Part shown: positions 7,554 to 15,671 of the stretch, piece after piece
How the letters are laid out: every line of letters begins with the position of its first letter
How positions within the stretch are numbered: position 1 is the stretch's first letter
Assembly (NCBI RefSeq): GCF_019417665.1
Contig: NZ_DXUU01000025.1
Span: forward strand, 1 to 39,034
Origin: Ruminococcus sp.
Lineage (GTDB): Bacteria; Bacillota; Clostridia; Oscillospirales; Ruminococcaceae
DNA: 39,034 nucleotides
Reading direction: 5' to 3'
Notes under the pieces: model-generated
What the model saw: the letters and a program-made list of their open reading frames with translations, nothing else
Database searches by the model: none
What the model was told of the DNA's origin: nothing
Translations under genes and position numbers: made by a program

Positions 7554-9322
7554 CAGACTTCCTCCTCTTTGACCGTCTCACTGGTTTCCGTGGAAATTTC
7601 CAGACTCAGCGCTTCGAATTCGCTGTCGATCTGCTCTTCCGGCACATATTTGAACCGTCCGATCTTCTCTCTGGCTGGCAGTGCAGAAAGTTCCTCCACA
7701 TCGGCACCCTGCTTTGCAGCAGCATTTGCCTCGTCATGAAACGCCAGGATCAGCCGGATCATGCAAAGCTGCTTTTTCAGACTTGTATAGGTGTCCACTT
7801 CGTGAAATGCCAGCTGATGCAGAAAGTCCTCACGGATGGAACGTGCCGTTTCCATTTTCAGGCGGTCTGCCGGAGAAAGAGCATCCATACCCACAAGCTT
7901 TACAATTTCTTTCAATTCCGCTTCTTCGTGAAGCAGTTCCATAAAACGTGCCCGGAGCGTCATCCAGTCCGGGGAAACATTTGCCTTGTACCAGTCTGCC
8001 AGCATATCTGCATAGAGGGAATAACTGGTCAGCCAGTTGATCGCCGGAAAGTGACGCTGGTATGCAAGGTTGGAATCCAACCCCCAGAATACTTTCACAA
8101 TACGCAGTGTTGCCTGAGAGACCGGCTCGGAGATATCGCCGCCGGGAGGTGAAACTGCACCGATAACAGAAAGGGTGCCTTCCCTGCCATCGCTGCCCTT
8201 GGAGATCACTCTGCCGGCACGCTCATAGAACTGGGCAAGACGGCTGCCCAGATATGCCGGATAGCCTTCCTCACCGGGCATTTCCTCCAGACGTCCCGAC
8301 ATCTCACGCAGCGCCTCTGCCCAACGGGACGTGGAATCTGCCATAAGGGCAACGGAATAACCCATATCTCTGAAATATTCCGCAATGGTAATCCCCGTAT
8401 AAACAGATGCCTCACGTGCCGCAACTGGCATATCCGAGGTGTTTGCAATGAGTACAGTCCGCTCCATCAGGGATTTTCCCGTATGCGGATCGATCAGCTC
8501 CGGAAACTCATTGAGGACATCAGTCATTTCATTGCCACGCTCGCCGCAGCCGATATAGACAATAATATCCGCCTCTGCCCACTTTGCCAGCTGATGCTGA
8601 GTTACCGTTTTTCCACTGCCGAAAGGCCCCGGAATGGCTGCCACACCGCCCTTTGCAATGGGAAACAAAAAGTCAATGACACGCTGTCCTGTAATGAGAG
8701 GCTTTTCGGGAGAAAGCTTTTTCTGATATGGTCTGCCCCGGCGGACAGGCCATTTTTGCAGCAATGTCAGTTCCCGCTCGCCCTTATCAGTCTCCAGCAC
8801 GCAAACGGTATCTGTTACATGAAATTCTCCCGCAGAAATAGACTTGACAGTACCCTTTACACCGTTAGGTACCATGATCTTGTGCAGTACCAGATCTGTC
8901 TCCGGAACTGTGCCAATGATATCTCCGCCGGTCACCTGATCACCAACTTTGACAGAAGGCGTGAATTTCCACAGGATATCCCGTTTCAGAGATGGTACTT
9001 CAATACCTCGTTTCAGATTGCTGCCCGAAATTTTCCGGATATCATCCAGAGGACGCTGAATGCCATCGAAGATACTACCGATGAGCCCCGGGCCAAGCTC
9101 TGCGCTCATGGGCTCACCCACAGATTCCACCGCTTCTCCTGTGCCAAGTCCGGAAGTTTCCTCATAGACCTGGACGGACGCACGGTCTCCGTGCATTTCG
9201 ATGATCTCACCAATCAGACGCTGGCCGCTGACACGTACCACGTCAAACATATTTGCGTCACGCATCCCCTCTGCCACTACCAGAGGGCCTGAGATTTTAA
9301 CGATTTTGCCAATACTGCTCAT
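7553..9322 (-). CDS. ntpA: V-type ATP synthase/ATPase catalytic subunit A
   Basis: A 589-residue catalytic subunit, normal length. It hydrolyses or makes ATP in the V1 head. Domains in order are the N-terminal beta barrel (1-70), the bulge domain unique to A subunits (about 110-185), the nucleotide-binding domain with Walker A GPFGSGKT at 232-239 (Lys238) and catalytic Glu261 in GERGNE, a Walker B-type strand before DSTSRWAEALRE at about 330, and the helical C-terminal domain. GAAAGGGGTG precedes the ATG. It lies 20 bases after subunit F and overlaps subunit B by one base. Nothing is broken or missing in the motifs. Confidence 0.98.
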   Translation of the reverse strand: MSSIGKIVKISGPLVVAEGMRDANMFDVVRVSGQRLIGEIIEMHGDRASVQVYEETSGLGTGEAVESVGEPMSAELGPGLIGSIFDGIQRPLDDIRKISGSNLKRGIEVPSLKRDILWKFTPSVKVGDQVTGGDIIGTVPETDLVLHKIMVPNGVKGTVKSISAGEFHVTDTVCVLETDKGERELTLLQKWPVRRGRPYQKKLSPEKPLITGQRVIDFLFPIAKGGVAAIPGPFGSGKTVTQHQLAKWAEADIIVYIGCGERGNEMTDVLNEFPELIDPHTGKSLMERTVLIANTSDMPVAAREASVYTGITIAEYFRDMGYSVALMADSTSRWAEALREMSGRLEEMPGEEGYPAYLGSRLAQFYERAGRVISKGSDGREGTLSVIGAVSPPGGDISEPVSQATLRIVKVFWGLDSNLAYQRHFPAINWLTSYSLYADMLADWYKANVSPDWMTLRARFMELLHEEAELKEIVKLVGMDALSPADRLKMETARSIREDFLHQLAFHEVDTYTSLKKQLCMIRLILAFHDEANAAAKQGADVEELSALPAREKIGRFKYVPEEQIDSEFEALSLEISTETSETVKEEEV

Positions 9323-9342
9323 GCAGATAACGACACCCCTTT

Positions 9343-9654
9343 CTAACGTAATATATCGGAACCAACGGCTTTTTCCACAGAGATATGGAGATTATTCATG
9401 CCATCGCCGGTATTGCCGGTAATCCCTGGGATCAGGATGATCGCCGGCAGCTTTGCATTTCTGTATTTCTGTATGGTTTCACTGACTCCTGCGGCAGCGG
9501 CTTCTGTCATATAGATCACCGCAAATCCATTCTGTGCCAATTTCGGGATCAGCTTTGAGATCTTCCCTGCATCCGTCTCCGGAAACACCGACAGACCGAG
9601 TGCGGCAAAGCCCCATACACTTTCTCTGTCACCGATGACAGCAGCTTTATACAT
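9343..9654 (-). CDS. ntpG: V-type ATP synthase/ATPase subunit F
   Basis: A 103-residue subunit that binds the D shaft and forms the DF rotor; the E. hirae homologue is called NtpG. The fold is a small alternating alpha/beta domain, beginning MYKAAVIGDRESVWGF and with the pattern GFAVIYMTEAAA in the middle. The open frame extends upstream to 9810, but that part lies inside subunit C in another frame and is not plausible. I take the ATG at 9654, which has AAAGGA about 11 bases upstream and gives the family length. The start overlaps the end of subunit C by 8 bases. Confidence 0.92.
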   Translation of the reverse strand: MYKAAVIGDRESVWGFAALGLSVFPETDAGKISKLIPKLAQNGFAVIYMTEAAAAGVSETIQKYRNAKLPAIILIPGITGNTGDGMNNLHISVEKAVGSDILR

Positions 9655-10615
9655 AGAGTTTTCGCATCCTTTCTGTGATCGTTTCCTGCACTGCGCCGCA
9701 GCTCTTACATACCAGCAGAATCCGGAGATTCTTGACTTCCGTCTCCTTTGCCAGGTAATATGCGGCAAGCGGCTCAATGCCAAAGGATTGCAGCTTTGCC
9801 TCCTCCGCAAGAGAAATCACGGCATCATCACACCATTTTTCAAAGCGTGCCGGAGATATGGTCAGCGCCTCTGCCGCCTCACTATATGGTGTTCCTCCCA
9901 GATAAGTGAACAGTGCGTCCGTACCTCTCGCAGCTGCACGTACCAGAGAAGTTTTATCCAGTTCCCGGCTGCCGCATATGGCAGTATCCAAGAAATTCTC
10001 TGACTTCTGCATCATACTGCATCGATAAGCCGTTTTCATATCCGCACACACTGTGATGAGCTGGGCGTATTTTTGCATAAATTCACTCTTATGCTGTTCC
10101 GCAGCCGTCTGCATTGCCTGCAATGCTGCTGTATCCAGCACTGCATCCGCAAGCTGACCATCCAGTGTTCTTGTCAGGATATCATACGCTTCCATGGCAG
10201 TCTCCTGCATATATACCGGGAGCATGTCATAGTGCTTTGCGGCGACAATGCCGGGCAGTTCGTTCAATGATAAACTAGTGGGTCTGAGGAACAGCCGCTG
10301 CGCATCTGTATCCATAATCAATGCTTTCAGCGCAGCTTTCAGATTATGAAAGTTGTTCCGATACACCAGGATCTCAAGCTCCTGATTTTCCGGCGCATAA
10401 TCGCTGAGAAATTCCCATACCGCTTCCAGTTCCTCATCCATTGCACGGAGCAGTTCATCCTTGTCCCGTGGAACCGTTCTGCCGCAGGAGGTCAGAATTT
10501 CCGCAATGGCAGCGGTATTTTCCGCAGCCGCCATACGTTCCATGTCTGACTGGGTCAGCAGTGTGCTTTCCATGGCTCTGACTGCGGCAACTGCGTTTGC
10601 AAATTCAGTACTCAT
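9647..10615 (-). CDS. ntpC: V-type ATP synthase/ATPase subunit C (AC39-like)
   Basis: A 322-residue subunit of the V0D/AC39 family. It sits as a helical socket between the K ring and the DF shaft. The sequence is almost all helical with repeated short hydrophobic-acidic blocks, as expected, and an LEILVYRNNFHNLKAALKA segment typical for the family lies near residue 85. The frame is open from a TTG at 10630, but AGGAG is part of that codon region and lies seven bases before the ATG at 10615, which is therefore the real start. There are only 4 bases between the E stop and this start. Confidence 0.9.
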   Translation of the reverse strand: MSTEFANAVAAVRAMESTLLTQSDMERMAAAENTAAIAEILTSCGRTVPRDKDELLRAMDEELEAVWEFLSDYAPENQELEILVYRNNFHNLKAALKALIMDTDAQRLFLRPTSLSLNELPGIVAAKHYDMLPVYMQETAMEAYDILTRTLDGQLADAVLDTAALQAMQTAAEQHKSEFMQKYAQLITVCADMKTAYRCSMMQKSENFLDTAICGSRELDKTSLVRAAARGTDALFTYLGGTPYSEAAEALTISPARFEKWCDDAVISLAEEAKLQSFGIEPLAAYYLAKETEVKNLRILLVCKSCGAVQETITERMRKLYV

Positions 10616-10619
10616 CTGG

Positions 10620-11216
10620 TCACTCCTCAAATAAAACGGCAGCTGCCTTATCCCGGATATCGTTTTTTTCCGCTTCGGCTATGGCACGGAAACTACAGTT
10701 CTCTGAAATCTTGCCATAGCGCAGCAGGAATCCGTTTTCGATGTCAGCCGGCTTCTCCGAAATGGCAATGGATGCCCCTTCTGCCCTGGCAAGACGGTTC
10801 ACAGTCTCCCCGAAATCCCCAGGCAGTCTGGCGAGATCCTTTTCCCCGAAAGAAAGAATACCATTCCCCGGCTGCAAATGCTTCTCCACCAGTTTCAGGA
10901 TGACTGCAAAATATTCCGGATCCGGAAGCGCAGCAGCCTGTTCCATAGCCTGTTCCACTGCTGCATTGATGCATTCCACTCTGCACGCAAGGAGTTCCCG
11001 GCGCATTGCTGCATCTGTAGATGCACACGCATTGGTATACGCCGTTTCACATGCGTGACGATGTTCCTGCATCAAAGCGTTATATTTTTCATCGGCGTTT
11101 TTTTCGCCCTCCGCACGGATGGCATCCGCTTTTCGCATTGCCGTTTTTTCCATGGCATCTGCGCTCTGCCTGCCCTGATTCTCAATTTCCTGCAGGATCT
11201 TATCCAGCCCTGACAT
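10620..11216 (-). CDS. ntpE: V-type ATP synthase/ATPase subunit E (peripheral stalk)
   Basis: A 198-residue stalk subunit. The N-terminal 90 residues are a charged coiled coil rich in Ala, Glu, Lys and Arg that pairs with the small G/H-type stalk subunit. The C-terminal half is a mixed alpha/beta domain that binds the top of the head. Two ATG codons lie six bases apart; GGAGGG touches the first (11222) and is seven bases from the second (11216), so the second is the better start. The gene lies between the K ring subunit and subunit C. Length and composition fit the family; the assignment also rests on operon position. Confidence 0.9.
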   Translation of the reverse strand: MSGLDKILQEIENQGRQSADAMEKTAMRKADAIRAEGEKNADEKYNALMQEHRHACETAYTNACASTDAAMRRELLACRVECINAAVEQAMEQAAALPDPEYFAVILKLVEKHLQPGNGILSFGEKDLARLPGDFGETVNRLARAEGASIAISEKPADIENGFLLRYGKISENCSFRAIAEAEKNDIRDKAAAVLFEE

Positions 11217-11252
11217 TTCCATCCCTCCGTTCTTTCCAGCAATACATTCCGA

Positions 11253-11729
11253 TCAGATCGAAATATTGTAGATCAGAAGAATGGAAACCAGAAGTGCAAG
11301 GATGGCATAGGTCTCTACCATTGCTGCCATAATAATACCCTTACCATTCTGATCCGGCTTCTTCGCAACGATCCCTACACCAGCTGCTGCTGCTCTGCCC
11401 TGGGCAATACCGGAAAACAGTCCCACAAATGCAATGGGAAGCGAAGCTGCAAAGAACATCAGTCCCTGAGAAAGGGTCAGGTCTGCCGGTGTACCGCCGA
11501 TAATACCAATACGGCTCATCATAAGAATGGCGGTCAGCAGTCCGTAAAGACCCTGAGTACCCGGCAGAAGCTGAAGGATCAGCACTTTACTGAACTTAGA
11601 CGGATCCACGGAAACAACGCCTGCTGCTGCTTCTCCCACAAGGCCAACGCCCTTTGCCGAACCGATCCCGGCAAAAAGAGCTGCAAATACTGCGCCGACT
11701 ACGGCGAATGCGATTCCCATACTATTCAT
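11253..11729 (-). CDS. ntpK: V-type ATPase ring subunit K, Na+-site type
   Basis: A 158-residue rotor-ring proteolipid with four transmembrane helices, that is two fused hairpins, as in Enterococcus hirae NtpK. The ion carrier is Glu139 (MVETYAIL) in the last helix. The first hairpin lacks such a carboxylate, also as in NtpK. The other residues that coordinate sodium in the E. hirae ring are present: Leu55, Thr58 and Gln59 in LLPGTQGLYG, and Gln110 in FSGIAQGR. This predicts Na+ rather than H+ transport. AAGGAGG sits nine bases before the ATG at 11729, so the ATG three codons later is not used. The start overlaps the subunit I stop by 8 bases. Confidence 0.95.
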   Translation of the reverse strand: MNSMGIAFAVVGAVFAALFAGIGSAKGVGLVGEAAAGVVSVDPSKFSKVLILQLLPGTQGLYGLLTAILMMSRIGIIGGTPADLTLSQGLMFFAASLPIAFVGLFSGIAQGRAAAAGVGIVAKKPDQNGKGIIMAAMVETYAILALLVSILLIYNISI

Positions 11730-13695
11730 CGATAGATTCCTCCTTGAATTTTACATATTGACTGTTGACTTTTAACGGATGAAATGCTCTGCCGCCGCCC
11801 TCGTAGAATTTGGAGAACAACTCCACAAACTGAAGACGATCCGTATGAACATAGGCGCCCAGCAGATTGATGGCAAGATTTGCCGTGTGTCCCACCAGGA
11901 ATACCACAACCAGCATAATGGCTTTCACCGCCATATTCTGAGGCATAGTACCGATGAGGTTGATCACGCCTGCAATACTGCCCGTGGCAAGTCCCAGGGC
12001 AAGCAGACGAGAATAAGAAAGAATATCACTGAGATATCCCGTTGCAGTATTGTAAAGGGCATACAATCCCCCGAAGAATTTTCCAAAAATAGACTTGGAA
12101 CTTCTGCCAGCCGTCAGTACCAGCAGTGCAACGCCTACAATTGCCACATAACCTCCGATGGTTTTCAGAATGCCTGGCACATCCGTGAGGATTCCCGCCG
12201 CAAGAGGGCAGACGCCCAGAATGGTCAGATATACCGGCACGGTATCCAGAAAGGCGTCCAGTTTCTTCCCTTCGTCCCAGCGCATTTTAAATGATACGCC
12301 AATACCCAGGAACAAGTGTGCGATACCCAGTGCAAAGGAATAGAGCAGCAGTCTGATAGGATCGTCCAACGGCTGAAACCACAGAGCAATACTGCCGATT
12401 TCTTTCCCAAAAAATTCCCGTCCTACCACCTGCACGATATCCCCGAACCAGCTGCCGAAAAGTGCGCCGAATATAATGGTGGAAATACCGCAGTTACGGA
12501 ACATCGTCAGGGTTTTCCGCATATTTTCTTCCAGCTTCAGTTTTTTCAGGGCGATGACCGTACCCACCACCATGACAATGCCATAACCTGCATCCGAAAG
12601 CATCATGCCAAAGAACAGGTAATAAAAAAACGACATGACCGGCGTGGGATCCACATCCTTTTTCCCGGGCAGAGAGTACATTTCCGTGATTCCCTCCACC
12701 GGTTCAGAGAACTTGCCGTTCTCCAGCAGTACCGGCACATCCTCGTTCTCTTCCGGCGCATAAAACCGGATCGCCGCATGGTATTTGGCATCAATTTCCT
12801 TTGCAATGGCATCCGCATACTTTTCCGGTATATACCCTGTCAGCACAAAGGTGCTCCGGGTAAAGGCAAGAGCATTCAATGCCTCGTACTTATCCTTCCG
12901 CATCTGGAGATAATCGGCGGCAAATTCCAGACGGCTTCTCTCACCACTGCGATTGCGAATGGTTTCCAGGCATATCTCCTTCTGCTTTTTGAGACATTCC
13001 ACCTCCAATTCAAGCAAGGCTTTTTGTTCACAAGGCGTTTTATTTTCCGCCTCTGTCAACGGTGTAAAGGCATTCTGCCGGAGAATTTCATAAGCTTCTT
13101 CCGCAATACTGCGGCTGCATAGCACAAACAAATTGGTCTGTTCTTTTGAGGAAAACAGGATCTCTGCATGGCATTGCTCCGGCAGAAACGTTTCCAGTTC
13201 CTCCGCTGTGATCTTTTCCGGCATAGTACCAATAAAGCAAGCTGTTGCAGAAGTTCCCTTGAAATTCATAGGCACATCTAACGCCGTCCACTGCCTGAGC
13301 GTGTCCAGCTTTACGCCGATCTGCGCAAGATTCGCCTCATTTTCCAAAATCATACGATTATTCCGCACAATTTCTGTGGCGGTCTGCATGAATTTTTCCA
13401 GTCGAGTTGCCTCTTTGCCGAATTCATGTTTTTCCATTTCCCGTTTCCCGGAAAAGCTGTCCAACAGAGACTTTTTTTCCGGCGCCCGCTGATTCAGTAC
13501 CTCCAGAGACTGCACCACAATATTTCGAAGTTTTTCAAACTCTGAGATCACTGAGGTCACATTGGTTTTGACAAGACTGTCATCTGTTTCATTGCACAAT
13601 TCTAAAATGCCTCGCCGCTGCAACAGTTCAATGATTTTTTTGCTGTCTGTCAAAAGTGCGACCAGTTCGATTTTCTGCATCTTTAGTTTCGCCAT
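11722..13695 (-). CDS. ntpI: V-type ATP synthase/ATPase subunit I (stator a)
   Basis: A 657-residue stator subunit, normal length. Residues 1 to about 330 form the cytoplasmic arm that holds the peripheral stalks, with coiled-coil segments at about 90-120 and 230-275. Residues from about 340 on form the membrane domain with seven or eight helices. Arg563 in LSYSRLLALGLA is the conserved arginine that faces the K-ring glutamate and releases the ion. The end shows the family pattern HTDRLQFVEFFSKFYEGGG in close form. AAAGGATG precedes the start; the gene lies 36 bases after the small stalk subunit. Confidence 0.96.
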   Translation of the reverse strand: MAKLKMQKIELVALLTDSKKIIELLQRRGILELCNETDDSLVKTNVTSVISEFEKLRNIVVQSLEVLNQRAPEKKSLLDSFSGKREMEKHEFGKEATRLEKFMQTATEIVRNNRMILENEANLAQIGVKLDTLRQWTALDVPMNFKGTSATACFIGTMPEKITAEELETFLPEQCHAEILFSSKEQTNLFVLCSRSIAEEAYEILRQNAFTPLTEAENKTPCEQKALLELEVECLKKQKEICLETIRNRSGERSRLEFAADYLQMRKDKYEALNALAFTRSTFVLTGYIPEKYADAIAKEIDAKYHAAIRFYAPEENEDVPVLLENGKFSEPVEGITEMYSLPGKKDVDPTPVMSFFYYLFFGMMLSDAGYGIVMVVGTVIALKKLKLEENMRKTLTMFRNCGISTIIFGALFGSWFGDIVQVVGREFFGKEIGSIALWFQPLDDPIRLLLYSFALGIAHLFLGIGVSFKMRWDEGKKLDAFLDTVPVYLTILGVCPLAAGILTDVPGILKTIGGYVAIVGVALLVLTAGRSSKSIFGKFFGGLYALYNTATGYLSDILSYSRLLALGLATGSIAGVINLIGTMPQNMAVKAIMLVVVFLVGHTANLAINLLGAYVHTDRLQFVELFSKFYEGGGRAFHPLKVNSQYVKFKEESIDE

Positions 13696-13731
13696 TTGTC
13701 ACATCACCATCCTTTCTTTCCGATGCGCCCA

Positions 13732-14043
13732 TCATCCGAACAACTGGCTGAGGATCAGTTTCACCGCAGCATCCATGTTTTTGTCTGCTTTCTGCCGGAT
13801 GTCCGCCTGTTTCCGGGCGCATTCCTCAGTGGCTGCACGGTAATACTGCTCTATCCGTGCCTGATTTTCTGCACGAAGCTTCGCACCTGCTGCATTCGCA
13901 GCTTCTGTTTTTTCCTTGCAGATCTGGTCGGCATAAACTTCAGCATCTTCTACGATTTTGCTGCACTTTATCCGTGTTTTCGTCAGAAGCGCATCGGCAT
14001 CGGATTCGGCAGAAAGTACCTGTTGTACTGTCTCTGAAACCAT
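13732..14043 (-). CDS. ntpF: V-type ATPase small stalk subunit (G/H type)
   Basis: A 103-residue coiled-coil protein with almost continuous Ala/Glu/Lys/Gln heptads. It corresponds in position and size to E. hirae NtpF, the partner of subunit E in the peripheral stalk; other schemes call it subunit H or G. AAAGGAGGG stands five bases before the ATG at 14043. An in-frame ATG at 14091 with AGAGG upstream would add 16 residues (MGKQEFRQYNTERRDS), but these are not helical and the second site is stronger. It is the first gene of the operon, with two promoters and an attenuator-like hairpin upstream. Confidence 0.85.
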   Translation of the reverse strand: MVSETVQQVLSAESDADALLTKTRIKCSKIVEDAEVYADQICKEKTEAANAAGAKLRAENQARIEQYYRAATEECARKQADIRQKADKNMDAAVKLILSQLFG

Positions 14044-14125
14044 ACTATCCCTCCTTTCAGTATTGTATTGACGGAATTCCTGCTTGCCCATAACATACCT
14101 CTTTCTTAAACACCTCTAAAGTATC

Positions 14126-14153
14126 ATTATACTGATTTTCAGAGAAACAACAA
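14126..14153 (-). promoter_or_regulatory. Second promoter of the V-type ATPase operon
   Basis: On the minus strand TTGTTG (14153-14148) and a perfect TATAAT (14131-14126) are 16 bases apart. Transcription would start near 14119 and give a leader of about 75 bases, bypassing the upstream terminator. Confidence 0.45.
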
Positions 14154-14173
14154 CGGGCAAATGCGGAAAGTTC

Positions 14174-14196
14174 GGACAAATACACCTCATTTGTCC
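14174..14196. repeat. Perfect inverted repeat in the ATPase leader
   Basis: GGACAAAT (14174-14181) and ATTTGTCC (14189-14196) form an 8-bp perfect inverted repeat around 7 bases. It follows directly on the T run of the leader terminator. It could be an operator or an RNA hairpin; no regulator is known from the sequence. Confidence 0.55.
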
Positions 14197-14236
14197 AAAA
14201 AAACAAAAAGGAGCCATCTCTACAGACAGCTCCCTT
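14197..14236 (-). terminator. Leader terminator/attenuator before the ATPase operon
   Basis: On the minus strand AAGGGAGC and GCTCCTT enclose inner arms TGTCT and AGATG around a GTAG loop, giving a stem of about 13 pairs. TTTTTGTTTTTTT follows. The hairpin begins only about 20 bases after the expected start of transcription from the promoter at 14263-14291, and about 150 bases before the first ATPase gene. It would stop transcripts at about 60 bases unless read through. Confidence 0.75.
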
Positions 14237-14262
14237 CACATTTATATTTAAGAATTGTCTGT

Positions 14263-14291
14263 ATTATAATATATGCCAACTAATTTGTCAA
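14263..14291 (-). promoter_or_regulatory. Consensus sigma-A promoter of the ATPase operon
   Basis: On the minus strand a perfect TTGACA (14291-14286) and a perfect TATAAT (14268-14263) are separated by exactly 17 bases. Transcription should start near 14256. This is the best promoter match in the window. The discriminator ACAGACA (14262-14256) is the reverse complement of TGTCTGT inside the hairpin below, so the region is also an inverted repeat at DNA level. Confidence 0.85.
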
Positions 14292-14299
14292 GCTTTTCA

Positions 14300-14670
14300 A
14301 GAAAAAATCAGACAAATATCCAACTATATATTAGATTTATTGTGCATTTCGCACAAACCAATGGTATTATTTTCAAAGCAATATCGCATAATTATTTTTG
14401 TATAGATACTCAGACAATTTTTTATGAAATATAACGAAAAATTGCAAACATATGACGTGCAAAGCCGCCAAATGTTCTGCGTGCGGTATTACCTCAAGTT
14501 ACGCAGATAAATACCTTCTCTTATCTTTACACTTTTTCAGATATCTATACCTCTGGTTGCCTATACTACGCTTTTCGACAGATTGCCGATATACAAAAAT
14601 GCTGTTAGTATGACAAAATTTCATCAAAGCACCTTGACAAATTCCGGTTTGAGGTACTATATTATCCGTT
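14300..14670. other. Non-coding gap between AraC-type gene and ATPase leader
   Basis: About 370 AT-rich bases without a credible gene. It holds an inverted repeat TCTGCGT (14476-14482) and ACGCAGA (14501-14507) around 18 bases, and a small one TTGTGC/GCACAA near 14340-14356. Neither is followed by a T run. I see no terminator for the AraC-type gene. Confidence 0.5.
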
Positions 14671-15543
14671 TCATTCCTGAGACTCCACAATTTTTTTCCT
14701 GTACGCAGTAGGAGAACAGCCTGTAATCTTCCGGAATTGCCGGTTAAAATTAGAAATATTTCGAAATCCGCAGTCAAAAGCGATTTCCAGAACATTCTTT
14801 TTCGTGCCAATCAGCGCCCTGCATGCTTGATTGATCCGGAAATGGGAAATATACTCCACTGCACTGAGTCCCACATGCTTCTGGAATTGACTCATAAAAT
14901 AGCTTTCACTTAAATGAACAGCAGCCGCAAGCTGCCTGATGGTAATAACTTCCCGGAAATGGGCGGCAATGTATTCCAAAGCAGGACGGATCATCTCCCC
15001 TGATTCGCAGAAATCCGCATCAATTTCCGCTTCCGTTTCCAGCAGCCAGAAAAGCTTCAATAGTTCACTACGCATGAGCATATCCAATTGAGGCGTATCG
15101 CCTTTTGCACAGGCGAAAATATTCTCCATAACCATTTCCAACTCAGTATAATAGTGGTGTTCCGGTGTAATATGCATTTGCACCCACATACTGCCGTTTA
15201 TCAGAGGTTTGATACACTCACTGATATATCGATCGGAGTCTAGACCACCGAAAATTTTGTGGCTGAAAACAAGAGTGTCATAAACCTGCCGTGTGTTGGC
15301 ACATGGATAAATAGAATGCATGACGTTAGGCTGGATAATGATCATGTCCCCAGCGGCAGAAATAAATTTTTCCTCGCCGCAGATAAACTCAGCCGACCCT
15401 TCCCGGATATAATTAATCTCAAACTCACTGTGCCAATGCATGGGAACACAGTTAAAATGGTCGGGAATTACACATTGATAATAACTAAAAGGCTTGATCT
15501 CAGAACTGTGAATGCGATTTTCTTTAGAACACATATAATTCAT
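14671..15543 (-). CDS. AraC-family regulator with cupin sensor domain
   Basis: A 290-residue transcription regulator. The N-terminal cupin domain (about 30-80) has HWHSEFEINYIREG and a later AGDMIIIQPNVMHSI strand pair, which normally bind a sugar or related ligand. The C-terminal DNA-binding domain has two helix-turn-helix motifs, TIRQLAAAVHLSESYFMSQF (201-220) and VLEIAFDCGFRNISNFNRQF (251-270), followed by the closing GCSPTAYRKK. AGGAGGT lies six bases before the ATG at 15543. The gene is divergent from a GH31 glycosidase with 128 bases between the start codons. That arrangement is typical for a sugar-responsive activator of the neighbouring enzyme gene. Confidence 0.95.
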   Translation of the reverse strand: MNYMCSKENRIHSSEIKPFSYYQCVIPDHFNCVPMHWHSEFEINYIREGSAEFICGEEKFISAAGDMIIIQPNVMHSIYPCANTRQVYDTLVFSHKIFGGLDSDRYISECIKPLINGSMWVQMHITPEHHYYTELEMVMENIFACAKGDTPQLDMLMRSELLKLFWLLETEAEIDADFCESGEMIRPALEYIAAHFREVITIRQLAAAVHLSESYFMSQFQKHVGLSAVEYISHFRINQACRALIGTKKNVLEIAFDCGFRNISNFNRQFRKITGCSPTAYRKKIVESQE

Positions 15544-15573
15544 ACTAGCACCTCCTAAAAATAGGATCGTATC

Positions 15574-15591
15574 AGAATATCGTAGAATATC
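15574..15591. promoter_or_regulatory. Direct repeat, candidate AraC-type operator
   Basis: AGAATATC occurs at 15574-15581 and again at 15584-15591, 10 bases apart, so both copies face the same side of the helix. It lies between the divergent starts of the AraC-type regulator and the GH31 gene. AraC-family proteins bind with two motifs in successive major grooves, so this fits, but no binding data exist. I found no clear -10/-35 pair for either gene. Confidence 0.45.
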
Positions 15592-15671
15592 AATAGATTT
15601 CAGTGTTGTTTTGTAGTATTATATCATATAGAAGGATAAATTGCAATGGACTTTTGAAAGGAAGTGCTGTT

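Noticed and set aside
8483..9292. Plus-strand open frame of 269 codons over subunit A
   Set aside because: Antisense to the conserved catalytic subunit; no ribosome binding site or recognisable product.
14197..14291. T-box or classical riboswitch before the ATPase operon
   Set aside because: Only about 20 bases separate the expected transcript start from the terminator, too little for an aptamer, and no T-box sequence is visible.
14634..14663. Plus-strand TTGACA and TATATT pair, 18 bases apart
   Set aside because: It would drive antisense RNA into the AraC-type gene; no gene follows, and such matches arise by chance in AT-rich DNA.
14499..14810. Minus-strand frame of 103 codons past the AraC-type stop
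   Set aside because: It begins inside the AraC-type gene in another frame, has no ribosome binding site, and the DNA-binding domain it overlaps is intact.
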